Assembly: GCA_937892865.1 (NCBI GenBank)
Contig: CALBJG010000088.1
Coordinates: 1-7,266 of the forward strand
DNA from: an uncultured Clostridia bacterium
GTDB taxonomy: Bacteria; Bacillota; Clostridia; Oscillospirales; Oscillospiraceae
Direction of reading: 5' to 3'
Length of the DNA: 7,266 nucleotides
Both the position numbers and the translations under genes were made by a program. The notes beneath the pieces are model-generated. The model made no database searches, had not been told where the DNA came from, and worked only from the letters and a program-made list of their open reading frames with translations. The first letter of the stretch is position 1; each line of letters opens with the position of its first letter. Below, piece by piece: positions 1 through 6,269 of the stretch.

Positions 1-53
1 GTACAGCCGGCAAGCAGCAGGCAGGCAAGGAGCATACAAATCAGCCGTTTCAT
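1..53 (-). CDS. N-terminus of a lipoprotein, probably ApbE (FAD:protein FMN transferase); truncated by the window edge
   Basis: Only the first 17 codons plus two bases are present. They encode MKRLICMLLACLLLAGCT: a charged start, a hydrophobic core, then the lipobox LAGC with the cysteine at residue 17. This is a classic signal for an exported, lipid-anchored protein. The ATG overlaps the TGA of the upstream Gx gene (ATGA, positions 50-53), and an AAAGGAG ribosome site lies at 62-68, 8 bases before the start, so the start is secure. Which lipoprotein it is cannot be read from 17 residues. ApbE is inferred from context: it is a lipoprotein in many bacteria, it attaches FMN to threonines of RnfG and RnfD, and it often sits with NusG-domain-II and Gx genes beside rnf in Clostridia. 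Other extracytoplasmic redox lipoproteins remain possible. Confidence 0.6.
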   Translation of the reverse strand, partial: MKRLICMLLACLLLAGC

Positions 54-556
54 ACCCGTCTCTCCTTTGGCAAAACTTTCAGCACCCCGGCGCAGACCCC
101 CCCGGTGACAAGACCGGTAACAATGGAAACCAGCAACAGCCAGGGCAGATACGCCCCCACGAAAGGCGATGCCATCAGCCCCATTGCCACCAAGATCTGG
201 GCAATATTGTGGGTAGCCGCCCCCAGGACGCTGATGCCATAGACAGAAAGGCCCTTGGCTTTGGTCGCAAGTGTCATAACCCCTAATGAGAGCAGACCCC
301 CGGCAAGGGAAAAGGCAAGGCCCGTAAGCCCCCCAAAGAGGCTGCCCAGCAGACACCGGGCAACCAGGATGCCAAAAGCAGGTTTCCCTCCCAGCAGGTA
401 CAAGGCAATGAGGGTCACCACATTGGCAAGCCCCAATTTGATGCCCGGCAGGGGGATGGGCAGGGGGATGAATCGCTCCATAAAGGAAAGCCCCAAAGCC
501 AGGGCGGTCAAAAGGGCGCAGAGGGCGAGTTTTTTCGTTCTTTTCACAGCCGTCAC
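50..556 (-). CDS. Gx transporter family / HepS1-like small membrane protein
   Basis: The protein has 168 residues and is almost wholly hydrophobic, with about five or six membrane segments (roughly residues 9-27, 42-57, 59-77, 78-97, 108-130, 136-160). The N-terminal block with ERFIPLPIPLPG (27-38) and KLGLANVVTL (40-49), and GAATHNIAQ (112-120), are typical of the family annotated as Gx transporter or heptaprenyl diphosphate synthase component I. The size and N-terminal pattern resemble substrate-binding (S) subunits of ECF transporters. A catalytic prenyl-synthase role is unlikely, because no DDxxD motif is visible. The start is a GTG (554-556) inside a GTGA overlap with the stop of the NusG-II gene, which implies translational coupling; only a weak GGTGAG precedes it. 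Its position between a NusG-II gene and a probable ApbE suggests a part in extracytoplasmic flavin or redox chemistry. The substrate is unknown. Confidence 0.85.
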   Translation of the reverse strand: MTAVKRTKKLALCALLTALALGLSFMERFIPLPIPLPGIKLGLANVVTLIALYLLGGKPAFGILVARCLLGSLFGGLTGLAFSLAGGLLSLGVMTLATKAKGLSVYGISVLGAATHNIAQILVAMGLMASPFVGAYLPWLLLVSIVTGLVTGGVCAGVLKVLPKERRV

Positions 557-918
557 CTCACCACGATGTCCACATCGGAATCCCCCAAAATGCGGACTTC
601 CACGCCGTTAGGCAGGCACACGATGCTTTTCCCGGCAGAATCTGTCCAGCCGATCTTCTGGCAATCTCCGCCGGGGCAATCGGTATGGGTCACAGCCACT
701 TTTCCCGCTTTCACGGTGACCACATTGGTATACGCCCCCCGAACGGTATAAGTAGCATCTTCCGCTAAGGAAAGAGTGGTCAAAAGTTTGCCGTTTTCAT
801 AGATCTCCAGGGTTTTTCCGGGATTTTTGGCGGGCAAAAACAGCAAAAACACAGCCACTGCCAGCCCAAGAACACCGGCAACGGGAAGGATATCCCATTT
901 AGAAAATTTAAGTTTCAC
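553..918 (-). CDS. Membrane-anchored NusG domain II-containing protein
   Basis: The protein has 121 residues from the chosen GTG start at 916-918. A GTG start is preferred to the in-frame ATG at 937-939 because AAAGGGGG (925-932) lies 6 bases upstream of the GTG and would be inside the gene if the ATG were used. A single membrane segment spans about residues 10-28, followed by an extracytoplasmic domain of about 90 residues. That domain carries DCPGGDC (C81, C86) and IVCLPNGVEV (C101), the cysteine signature of stand-alone NusG domain II proteins. Despite the name, it has no NGN or KOW transcription-factor layout and is not a NusG elongation factor. It is the first gene of the leftward operon and overlaps the Gx gene by 4 bp. 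Such proteins often accompany ApbE and Rnf or other flavinylated systems. A redox or partner-binding role for the three cysteines is inference. Confidence 0.85.
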   Translation of the reverse strand: MKLKFSKWDILPVAGVLGLAVAVFLLFLPAKNPGKTLEIYENGKLLTTLSLAEDATYTVRGAYTNVVTVKAGKVAVTHTDCPGGDCQKIGWTDSAGKSIVCLPNGVEVRILGDSDVDIVVR

Positions 919-924
919 TGCTTT

Positions 925-932
925 CCCCCTTT
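925..932 (-). promoter_or_regulatory. Ribosome binding site deciding the GTG start of the NusG-II gene
   Basis: Read on the - strand this is AAAGGGGG followed by a 6-base spacer (AAAGCA) and GTG. It is the only good Shine-Dalgarno sequence near the start and places initiation at 918, not 939. Confidence 0.7.
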
Positions 933-946
933 CTATCATTGTTCGT

Positions 947-1045
947 TGTCATTGCGAGGAGCCGCAGGCGACGCGGCAATCTCAAGCAGGCAGTTTGTCC
1001 TGTAGATTGCCACACCGGTGACAATGTCACCGGTTCGCAATGACA
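947..1045. repeat. 99-bp foldback (REP/MITE-like) repeat with cloverleaf symmetry
   Basis: The outer ends are a perfect 11-bp inverted repeat, TGTCATTGCGA (947-957) and TCGCAATGACA (1035-1045). An inner 8-bp pair, GGCAATCT (975-982) and AGATTGCC (1004-1011), makes a second stem. Each side carries its own small hairpin: GCCGC/GCGGC (961-965 and 973-977) on the left, and a 21-bp near-perfect palindrome with 10-bp arms (1014-1034) on the right. A short CAGG/CCTG pair (987-990 and 999-1002) closes the centre. Repeats with a CATTGCGAGG...GGCAATCT pattern are, from memory, common dispersed elements in several bacterial phyla; copies in this genome cannot be checked here. It lies downstream of the leftward promoter, so it should be transcribed in that operon's leader and end 14 bases before the ribosome site. 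Confidence 0.8.
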
Positions 1046-1071
1046 GATCTGTACTTCGTGTGTTTATGGAA

Positions 1072-1100
1072 ATTATACCCCTTGAGACAATTTTTGTAAA
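1072..1100 (-). promoter_or_regulatory. Sigma-70 type promoter of the NusG-II/Gx/lipoprotein operon
   Basis: On the - strand the -35 box is TTTACA (1095-1100), the spacer is 17 bases, and the -10 box is a perfect TATAAT (1072-1077). Transcription should begin near 1065. This gives a 5' leader of about 147 bases that contains the whole foldback repeat. No other pair of boxes in the interval is as good. Confidence 0.75.
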
Positions 1101-1152
1101 GAGGGTTATTCCGTCAATATTTATCGATATAAACATATTTTCTTCGCTGTTT

Positions 1153-1170
1153 TTGTACAAAATGCCACAA
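1153..1170. promoter_or_regulatory. Possible Rex-like operator upstream of rnf
   Basis: TTGTACAAAATGCCACAA has TTGT and ACAA ends spaced to exactly 18 bp, the size and ends of Rex sites (TTGTGAAnnnnTTCACAA type). The inner positions match only partly. It overlaps a perfect 12-bp palindrome TTTTGTACAAAA (1151-1162) and ends 5 bases before the rnf -35 box, where a repressor could act. Rex, an NADH/NAD+ sensor, would be a logical regulator of an NAD-reducing complex. This is weak evidence from one site. Confidence 0.3.
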
Positions 1171-1175
1171 ATCTA

Positions 1176-1204
1176 TGGACAACGGTGATAAAATATGCTA
1201 TCTT
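1176..1204 (+). promoter_or_regulatory. Promoter of the rnf operon with extended -10
   Basis: The -35 box is TGGACA (1176-1181, 5 of 6 to consensus), the spacer is 17 bases, and the -10 box is TATCTT (1199-1204, 4 of 6). The -10 is preceded by TGC, the TGn of an extended -10 element. Transcription should start near 1211, giving a short leader of about 25 bases that ends in the rnfC ribosome site (AGAGAGG, 1221-1227). Confidence 0.65.
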
Positions 1205-1235
1205 AAAAGCATCATTTAACAGAGAGGTATTGCCT

Positions 1236-2546
1236 ATGGCGCGGTCATTTTTTGGCGGTTTGCATCCCAAGGATCAAAAATCCTACACCCGGGCGCGGCT
1301 GATCCAGCCCTTCCCTGCCCCGGATACGCTGGTGGTATCCATGTCCCAGCATATCGGTGTTCCCTGCGAGCCGCTGGTGAAGAAAAACGATTTGGTGAAA
1401 AAAGGTCAGAAGATCGGTGACAACGAAGGTCTTTGTGTCCCCATCCACGCCCCGGTTTCCGGCAAGGTAAAGGCGGTGGAGTCCCGTCCCCATGTCAGCG
1501 GTGTGACGGTGATGAGCGTTGTGATCGAAAACGACCACCAAGATACCCTTTCCGAGGACATCAAACCCCGGACAAAAGAAGAGATCGATGCGCTCACCCC
1601 CGAGGAACTGATCTCCATTATCCGGGAAGCGGGTATCGTGGGTATGGGCGGCGCTGCGTTCCCCACCCATGTGAAACTCGCAGGCGGCATCGGCAAGGTG
1701 GACAAACTGATCATCAATGCCGGTGAGTGTGAGCCCTACATCACCGCTGACGACCGGCTTTGCCGGGAGATGCCGGACAAACTGGTTGCCGGTATCTGCG
1801 TACTTATGAAAATTTTAGGTCTTTCTGATGCCCACATCGGCATTGAGGACAACAAGCCCGAGGCCATTGCCGCATTGAAAGCCTACACCGGCAAATCCGG
1901 CATTCAGGTGCATCCTCTGCCTGCCAAATATCCCCAGGGCGCGGAAAAGCAACTGATCCGCGCCATCACCGGACGGCAGGTGCCCAGCGGCGGTCTGCCT
2001 GCGGCGGTGGGTTGCGCGGTGTTCAACATCGCCACCTGCAAGGCTGTCTACGATGCGGTATATTTAGGTATGCCGGTGATCAGCCGGGCGGTGACCGTTT
2101 CCGGTGACATCTTAATGGAACCGAAGAACCTGCAAGTACCCATCGGCACCAGTTTCAATGACCTTTTGGAAGCCTGCGGTCACTCGGAGAATCCTTACAA
2201 AGTCCTCTCCGGCGGCCCGATGATGGGCGTTGCCCAGTTCGATCTGTCCGTTTCCACTGTGAAAGCCTGCAACGCCGTGACGGTGCTGGGCAAGAAGAAT
2301 CGCTTTAATGTAGAAGATCCCCACTGCATCCGCTGCGGCAAGTGTATCGACATCTGTCCCATGCGGCTGATGCCGGTGCTGATGTATAAAGCCATTTACA
2401 CAAACGATGTTGACGAAATGAACAGCGTCCATCTGATGGACTGCATTGAGTGCGGCTGCTGCGCATACAACTGTCCTGCCGGTGTGCCGTTGGTACTGGC
2501 GTTCCGTTCCGGCAAACAGAAGATCCGTGACGCCGCCCAAAAGTAA
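1236..2546 (+). CDS. rnfC: RnfC, NADH-binding subunit of the Rnf complex
   Basis: RnfC is the peripheral cytoplasmic subunit that passes electrons to NAD+. The protein has 436 residues. It opens with the family hallmark FGGLHP (6-11). A glycine-rich nucleotide/FMN segment GIVGMGGAAFPTHVKL (133-148) and NAGECEPY (161-168) follow, as in the Nqo1-like fold. Two [4Fe-4S] ferredoxin motifs lie near the C-terminus: C364, C367, C370, C374 and C403, C406, C409, C413. The protein stops shortly after the second motif, so it lacks the long alanine-rich tail of enterobacterial RsxC. The ATG at 1236 is chosen because AGAGAGG lies 8 bases upstream and the family N-terminus begins there. An in-frame GTG at 1185 would sit inside the promoter. 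It is the first gene of the operon and is followed by a 15-bp gap to rnfD. Confidence 0.97.
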   Translation: MARSFFGGLHPKDQKSYTRARLIQPFPAPDTLVVSMSQHIGVPCEPLVKKNDLVKKGQKIGDNEGLCVPIHAPVSGKVKAVESRPHVSGVTVMSVVIENDHQDTLSEDIKPRTKEEIDALTPEELISIIREAGIVGMGGAAFPTHVKLAGGIGKVDKLIINAGECEPYITADDRLCREMPDKLVAGICVLMKILGLSDAHIGIEDNKPEAIAALKAYTGKSGIQVHPLPAKYPQGAEKQLIRAITGRQVPSGGLPAAVGCAVFNIATCKAVYDAVYLGMPVISRAVTVSGDILMEPKNLQVPIGTSFNDLLEACGHSENPYKVLSGGPMMGVAQFDLSVSTVKACNAVTVLGKKNRFNVEDPHCIRCGKCIDICPMRLMPVLMYKAIYTNDVDEMNSVHLMDCIECGCCAYNCPAGVPLVLAFRSGKQKIRDAAQK

Positions 2547-2561
2547 GAAAGGAGAACGCAA

Positions 2562-3563
2562 ATGGCGCAAATGAAATATTACTACGAACTGACCATTTCC
2601 AGTTCTCCCCACGCCCACACCCGGAACACCACCCGGGCAATTATGGGTCACGTGCTCATCGCCCTGACCCCGGCGCTTGCAGGCAGTGTGTACTTTTTCG
2701 GTCTCCGGGCGCTGGTGGTGTGCCTGATGAGTATGGTCGCCTGCGCACTGATGGAAAAACTCTGGTGCATTCTTATGAAGCAGAATGACAAGACCTACGA
2801 CCTTTCCGCGCTGGTCACCGGTCTTTTGCTGGCATTTGTGTGCCCCCCTACCATTCCCTACTGGCAACTGCTCCTTGGCGATGCCTTTGCCATCCTGCTT
2901 GTAAAGATGCTCTTCGGCGGCATCGGTAAGAATCTCTTTAACCCGGCGCTGGCGGCAAGAGCATTCCTCTTCAGTTGGCCGGTGAGTATGAGCACCTGGA
3001 TCAAAGCCGGCTGGGAAAACCAGGCAAGCATCTTCGGCAGCAATGTGGATATCGTTACTGCCGCAACGCCTTTGGCGTCTATGCACCGGGGTGAGATGCC
3101 CGCCGACAAACTGCTGGATATGTTCATCGGCAATGTAGGCGGCTGTATCGGCGAGACCTCTGTGGTGTTGATCCTCATTGGTTTTATCTACCTGCTGATC
3201 ACCAAGGTCATCTCCCCCCGGATCCCTCTGTGCTACATCGGCACGGTGGCGATTCTGGCATTTTTGTTCCCCATGGGTAACGACCGTCTTATGTGGACGG
3301 CAGCCCAACTTTGCAGCGGCGGTCTGATGCTGGGCGCTGTGTTTATGGCAACAGACTATGTCACCTCTCCCATCACCCGGGCAGGTCAGATGGTCTACGC
3401 TGTGGGCTGCGGTGTGCTGACGTTTATTATCCGTTATTTCGGCGGCTACAATGAGGGCGTGTCCTACGCCATTTTGATTATGAATGCCTGCGTTGTCCTC
3501 TTTGACCGCATCGGCAGACCGAAGAAATTCGGCAACCCCGGAAAGGAGGCAAAAGCAAAATGA
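2562..3563 (+). CDS. rnfD: RnfD, membrane subunit with covalent FMN
   Basis: RnfD is an integral membrane subunit of the NqrB/RnfD family, part of the ion-pumping core. The protein has 333 residues and many hydrophobic segments. Conserved blocks include GIGKNLFNPALAARAFLF (120-137), FMATDYVTSPIT (261-272) and the C-terminal LFDRIGRPKKFG (313-324). The flavinylation site is DIVTAAT (163-169); T169 should carry FMN through a phosphoester bond added by ApbE. The usual glycine of the S/T-G-A-T core is alanine here (A167). AAAGGAG at 2548-2554 lies 7 bases before the ATG. The stop overlaps the rnfG start by 4 bp (ATGA at 3560-3563), so the two are probably translationally coupled. Confidence 0.96.
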   Translation: MAQMKYYYELTISSSPHAHTRNTTRAIMGHVLIALTPALAGSVYFFGLRALVVCLMSMVACALMEKLWCILMKQNDKTYDLSALVTGLLLAFVCPPTIPYWQLLLGDAFAILLVKMLFGGIGKNLFNPALAARAFLFSWPVSMSTWIKAGWENQASIFGSNVDIVTAATPLASMHRGEMPADKLLDMFIGNVGGCIGETSVVLILIGFIYLLITKVISPRIPLCYIGTVAILAFLFPMGNDRLMWTAAQLCSGGLMLGAVFMATDYVTSPITRAGQMVYAVGCGVLTFIIRYFGGYNEGVSYAILIMNACVVLFDRIGRPKKFGNPGKEAKAK

Positions 3564-4123
3564 AGCAAGAATCCTTAAGCCGCTACATTTTGCGGATCAC
3601 TTTGGTGCTCCTTACCATCGCGGTGGTGGTAGCCGGTCTTTTGGCCATCGTCAACCGCCTCACCGCTCCGGTGATCGCCGCCTCTTTGGAGGCAAAGACC
3701 CAGGCGGCTATCAGCCAGGTACTCCCAGGGGGGTATGAGGAAGAGATCACCGACTTTGCAGACGAAACGGGACTTGTTTCCAAAGTCTACAAAGGACAAA
3801 AAGGCTACGCTTTGGAAGTGACGCCTATGGGTTTTGACAACACCATCACCATGATGGTGGGCATCGACAACGATGGCAAGGTGCTGGACATCGCCATCAT
3901 ATCCCACACAGAGTCTGCCGGTCTCGGCGCTGTGGCGGCGGCAAACAACCAAAAAGGTCAAGCCTTCCGGGAGCAGTTTGTGGGCGCAAGCGGTTCTGTA
4001 TCCGTCAGTAAAGACGGTGGCGATATCGACGCCATTACCAGCGCCACCATCACATCCCGGGCTGTGTGCAACGGCGTCAACGCCGCCCTTTCCTGCGTTG
4101 CCGGATTAGGAGGTGCCAAATGA
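3560..4123 (+). CDS. rnfG: RnfG, FMN-carrying subunit
   Basis: RnfG is a single-span membrane protein with an extracytoplasmic FMN-binding domain (NqrC/RnfG family). The protein has 187 residues. One membrane helix spans about residues 11-31 and is followed by the FMN domain. SHTESAGLG (115-123) matches the conserved HxExxGLG block. The ApbE target is DAITSATITS (157-166), with T163 as the expected FMN-threonine. The ATG lies within the end of rnfD and has a strong AAAGGAGG site (3542-3549). The end overlaps rnfE by 4 bp. Together with RnfD it makes this locus dependent on ApbE, which fits the probable ApbE lipoprotein at the left edge. Confidence 0.96.
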   Translation: MKQESLSRYILRITLVLLTIAVVVAGLLAIVNRLTAPVIAASLEAKTQAAISQVLPGGYEEEITDFADETGLVSKVYKGQKGYALEVTPMGFDNTITMMVGIDNDGKVLDIAIISHTESAGLGAVAAANNQKGQAFREQFVGASGSVSVSKDGGDIDAITSATITSRAVCNGVNAALSCVAGLGGAK

Positions 4124-4764
4124 ACTTCAAAAAGCAATTAAAAGAGGGTCTTTTGACCAAAAACCCGGTGCTGGTACAGATGCTGGGTATGTGTTCTGCA
4201 TTGGCGATCTCCACCAGCCTCTTTAACGGTTTGGGTATGGGCATCGCGGTGACGGTGATCACCATTTGCTCCAATATGCTCATTTCCGCCCTGCGGAAAG
4301 TGATCCCGCCCCAGGTGCGTATCGCCGCGTATATCACCATTATCGCCGGCTTCGTGACCATTGTGGATCTGCTGTTAAAGGCTTACATCCCCGCCCTTTC
4401 CGAGAGTTTGGGCGTGTTTATCCCCTTGATCGTGGTTAACTGTATCGTTTTAGGCAGAGCCGAGGGTTTTGCCTCCAAGCACGGTGTTTTAGAGTCTGCT
4501 GTGGACGGTCTGTGCCAGGGCATCGGCTACACCGCCGCGCTGGTGCTGATCTGCATCGTCCGGGAACTGCTGGGCGCCGGCACATTCGGCGGCGGCCTTT
4601 TAAACGGCGGCGAGGGCATTCGCATTTTGCCGGAAAGCGTACCTGCTATGCTGGTGGTTATGCCCGTAGGCGGTTTCTTGGTGATGGGCTTTGTATTGGC
4701 CGCTTCCCAGAAACTGACCCGGACTTTGGATAAGAAGAACAAGAAGAAGGAGGCGAGCAAATAA
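4120..4764 (+). CDS. rnfE: RnfE, membrane subunit (NqrD/RnfE family)
   Basis: RnfE has 214 residues and about six membrane helices. It forms the intramembrane electron path with RnfA. Two conserved cysteines are present, C25 in LGMCSALA and C108 in VNCIVLGRAE. In the NqrD/NqrE and RnfA/RnfE pairs, such cysteines from the two subunits jointly bind an iron-sulfur centre in the membrane. The ATG at 4120 is chosen because AGGAGG (4108-4113) lies 6 bases upstream; an in-frame upstream start at 4066 would add 18 arginine-rich residues read from inside rnfG. The C-terminus is lysine-rich (KKNKKKEASK), consistent with a cytoplasmic tail. Its stop shares one base with the rnfA start (TAATG). Confidence 0.96.
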   Translation: MNFKKQLKEGLLTKNPVLVQMLGMCSALAISTSLFNGLGMGIAVTVITICSNMLISALRKVIPPQVRIAAYITIIAGFVTIVDLLLKAYIPALSESLGVFIPLIVVNCIVLGRAEGFASKHGVLESAVDGLCQGIGYTAALVLICIVRELLGAGTFGGGLLNGGEGIRILPESVPAMLVVMPVGGFLVMGFVLAASQKLTRTLDKKNKKKEASK

Positions 4765-5336
4765 TGCAAGTTTTGGGTATCATTATCGCCGCTCTTCTCA
4801 GTGAAAACTATGTTTTGGTGAAGTTTTTGGGCATTTGTCCTTTCCTGGGCGTGTCCAAGCGCATCAATGCCGCATTGGGTATGGGCTTCGCCGTTACATT
4901 CGTTATGGCGCTGGCATCTTTGGTCTGTTGGGGCGTTTACCAACTGCTCATCGCGTTGGATCTTGTGTATATGCAGACGGTAGCATTTATCCTGGTCATC
5001 GCCTCTATCGTGCAGTTGGTGGAAATGTTCCTGAAAAAGAAAGTACCCGCCCTTTATAAGGCTTTGGGCGTGTATCTGCCCCTCATCACCACCAACTGCG
5101 CGGTGCTGGGCGTGGTGCTGGTCAATGCCCAGAAGAATTACTCTCTGCTTTTGAGCCTTGTAAACGGCGCCGCCAGCGGTCTGGGCTTTTTGCTGGCCAT
5201 CGTCCTCTTTGCCTCCCTGCGGGAGCGGGTGGACAAAGCCAATCCCCCGGAATGCTTCAAAGGCTGCCCCATCTCTCTGATTGCGGCAGGTCTTTTAGCG
5301 CTGGCCTTTATGGGCTTCTCCGGTATGCGGTTTTAA
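4764..5336 (+). CDS. rnfA: RnfA, membrane subunit (NqrE/RnfA family)
   Basis: RnfA has 190 residues, the usual family length, and about six membrane helices. It is homologous to RnfE and inserts in inverted topology in the related complexes. The family blocks are SENYVLVKFLGICPFLGV (13-30) and LITTNCAVLGV (107-117). C25 and C112 are the expected ligands of the iron-sulfur centre shared with RnfE C25 and C108. AAGGAGG at 4747-4753 sits inside the end of rnfE, and the start codon overlaps the rnfE stop by one base. The stop codon overlaps the ribosome site of rnfB. Confidence 0.96.
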   Translation: MQVLGIIIAALLSENYVLVKFLGICPFLGVSKRINAALGMGFAVTFVMALASLVCWGVYQLLIALDLVYMQTVAFILVIASIVQLVEMFLKKKVPALYKALGVYLPLITTNCAVLGVVLVNAQKNYSLLLSLVNGAASGLGFLLAIVLFASLRERVDKANPPECFKGCPISLIAAGLLALAFMGFSGMRF

Positions 5337-5348
5337 GGAGGTAAGGGT

Positions 5349-6230
5349 ATGACAGATATTTTGATCGCCATTGCCCTTTTGGGCGGTTTGAGCCTTGCCT
5401 TCGGTTTGATTTTGGCATTTGCCTCCAAGATCTTCTATGTAAAGACCGACCCCCGCTTAGAACAACTGAACGATTGTCTTCCCTGCGCCAACTGCGGCGG
5501 CTGCGGCTATGCCGGCTGCAGCAGTTACGCCGAGGCTGTGTTAAAGGGTGAGACCACCATCGACAAATGCGCCTCCGGCGGCAACGAAGCGGCGCAAGCT
5601 ATGGCGGCCATTATGGGCGTGGAAGCGGTATCGGTCACCCGGAGGGTGGCGCTGGTCCGGTGCTCCGGTGAAAAGCACTACGACAAAGAGGGCAACCAGA
5701 CATCCGGCGCAAAACTGAAAGGTCACTACGAGGGCATCCACGATTGCCTTGCCGCCTCCAAGGTCGGTGGCAGAGGCCCGCTGTCCTGCAAATTCGGCTG
5801 TTTGGGTTACGGCACCTGCGTGAAAGCCTGCAAATACGGCGCTATCTCCATTCAAAACGGCGTTGCCGTGGTGGACGAAGATCTGTGCGTAGGCTGTATG
5901 GCCTGCGCCGCCGCCTGCCCCAGAGATCTCATTACGGCCGTTGAGCCGGGTCACAATGTGGTCATCGCCTGCAATTCCATGGCAAAGGGCGCTGTCACCA
6001 CCCGTGGTTGTACCGTGGGTTGCGTGGGCTGCGGTCTTTGCAGTAAGATCTGCCCCAATGACGCCATCACCGTTACCAAGAATTTGGCGGTGATCGACTA
6101 CAGTAAGTGCGACAACTGCGGCCTCTGCGCCACGGTATGTCCCAAGAAACTCATCAAAGATTCCAATGTGGAAAACCTGCCGGACCCCGGCCTTGTCCAC
6201 TCCCGGAACAACCCCGACGCAGTGGTTTAA
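5349..6230 (+). CDS. rnfB: RnfB, ferredoxin-accepting multi-cluster subunit
   Basis: RnfB receives electrons from reduced ferredoxin. The protein has 293 residues. An N-terminal membrane helix (about 5-27) is followed by a 4Fe-4S domain with C49, C52, C57 and C74 (NCGGCGYAGC). A first ferredoxin-like pair uses C147, C151, C157, C161 and C180, C183, C186, C190. A second pair uses C225, C228, C231, C235 and C254, C257, C260, C264. This suggests about five [4Fe-4S] clusters, the long clostridial form. C105, C133, C208 and C221 flank the pairs. C43 and C46, just before the first domain, are further cysteines; the common residue at 46 is glycine. C161 is followed by lysine where proline is usual. 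AAGGAGGT (5335-5342) lies 6 bases before the ATG. It is the last gene before the terminator. Confidence 0.97.
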   Translation: MTDILIAIALLGGLSLAFGLILAFASKIFYVKTDPRLEQLNDCLPCANCGGCGYAGCSSYAEAVLKGETTIDKCASGGNEAAQAMAAIMGVEAVSVTRRVALVRCSGEKHYDKEGNQTSGAKLKGHYEGIHDCLAASKVGGRGPLSCKFGCLGYGTCVKACKYGAISIQNGVAVVDEDLCVGCMACAAACPRDLITAVEPGHNVVIACNSMAKGAVTTRGCTVGCVGCGLCSKICPNDAITVTKNLAVIDYSKCDNCGLCATVCPKKLIKDSNVENLPDPGLVHSRNNPDAVV

Positions 6231-6232
6231 TC

Positions 6233-6268
6233 AAAAAGAGCGTATCGCCAAGCGATACGCTCTTTTTT
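6233..6268 (+). terminator. Intrinsic terminator of the rnf operon
   Basis: A perfect stem GAGCGTATCGC/GCGATACGCTC (6238-6248 and 6252-6262) has a CAA loop and is followed by six T. The five A before the stem can pair with the T run, lengthening the stem to 16 bp. It begins 3 bases after the rnfB stop. The A run on the other side could let it also act on leftward transcripts. Confidence 0.93.
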
Positions 6269-6269
6269 C

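Noticed and set aside
919..939. ATG start at 937-939 for the NusG-II gene
   Set aside because: It would place the only good ribosome site inside the gene, and the preceding sequence is merely the tail of the repeat region.
919..1065. FMN or other riboswitch in the left operon leader
   Set aside because: The leader structure is accounted for by the foldback repeat; I see no conserved FMN (RFN) riboswitch core such as AGGGGCAGGGTG.
936..1160. 74-codon open frame on the - strand across the control region
   Set aside because: It is made of the foldback repeat and promoter DNA, and it lacks a ribosome site and any family resemblance.
1104..1166. Second leftward promoter using TTGTAC and TATGTT
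   Set aside because: The -35 box matches only 3 of 6 consensus bases, far weaker than the TTTACA-N17-TATAAT pair downstream.
1185..1235. Upstream in-frame GTG start for rnfC
   Set aside because: It would lie inside the promoter spacer and has no ribosome site; the family N-terminus begins at the ATG at 1236.
2112..3308. 398-codon open frame on the - strand
   Set aside because: It lies antisense to rnfC and rnfD, which are unmistakable. The translation is rich in His, Gln, Arg and Gly with no recognisable domain, a typical mirror artefact of GC-rich coding sequence.
5541..6200. 219-codon open frame on the - strand
   Set aside because: It is antisense to rnfB; its low-complexity His/Ala/Gly composition mirrors the cysteine- and glycine-rich codons of RnfB.
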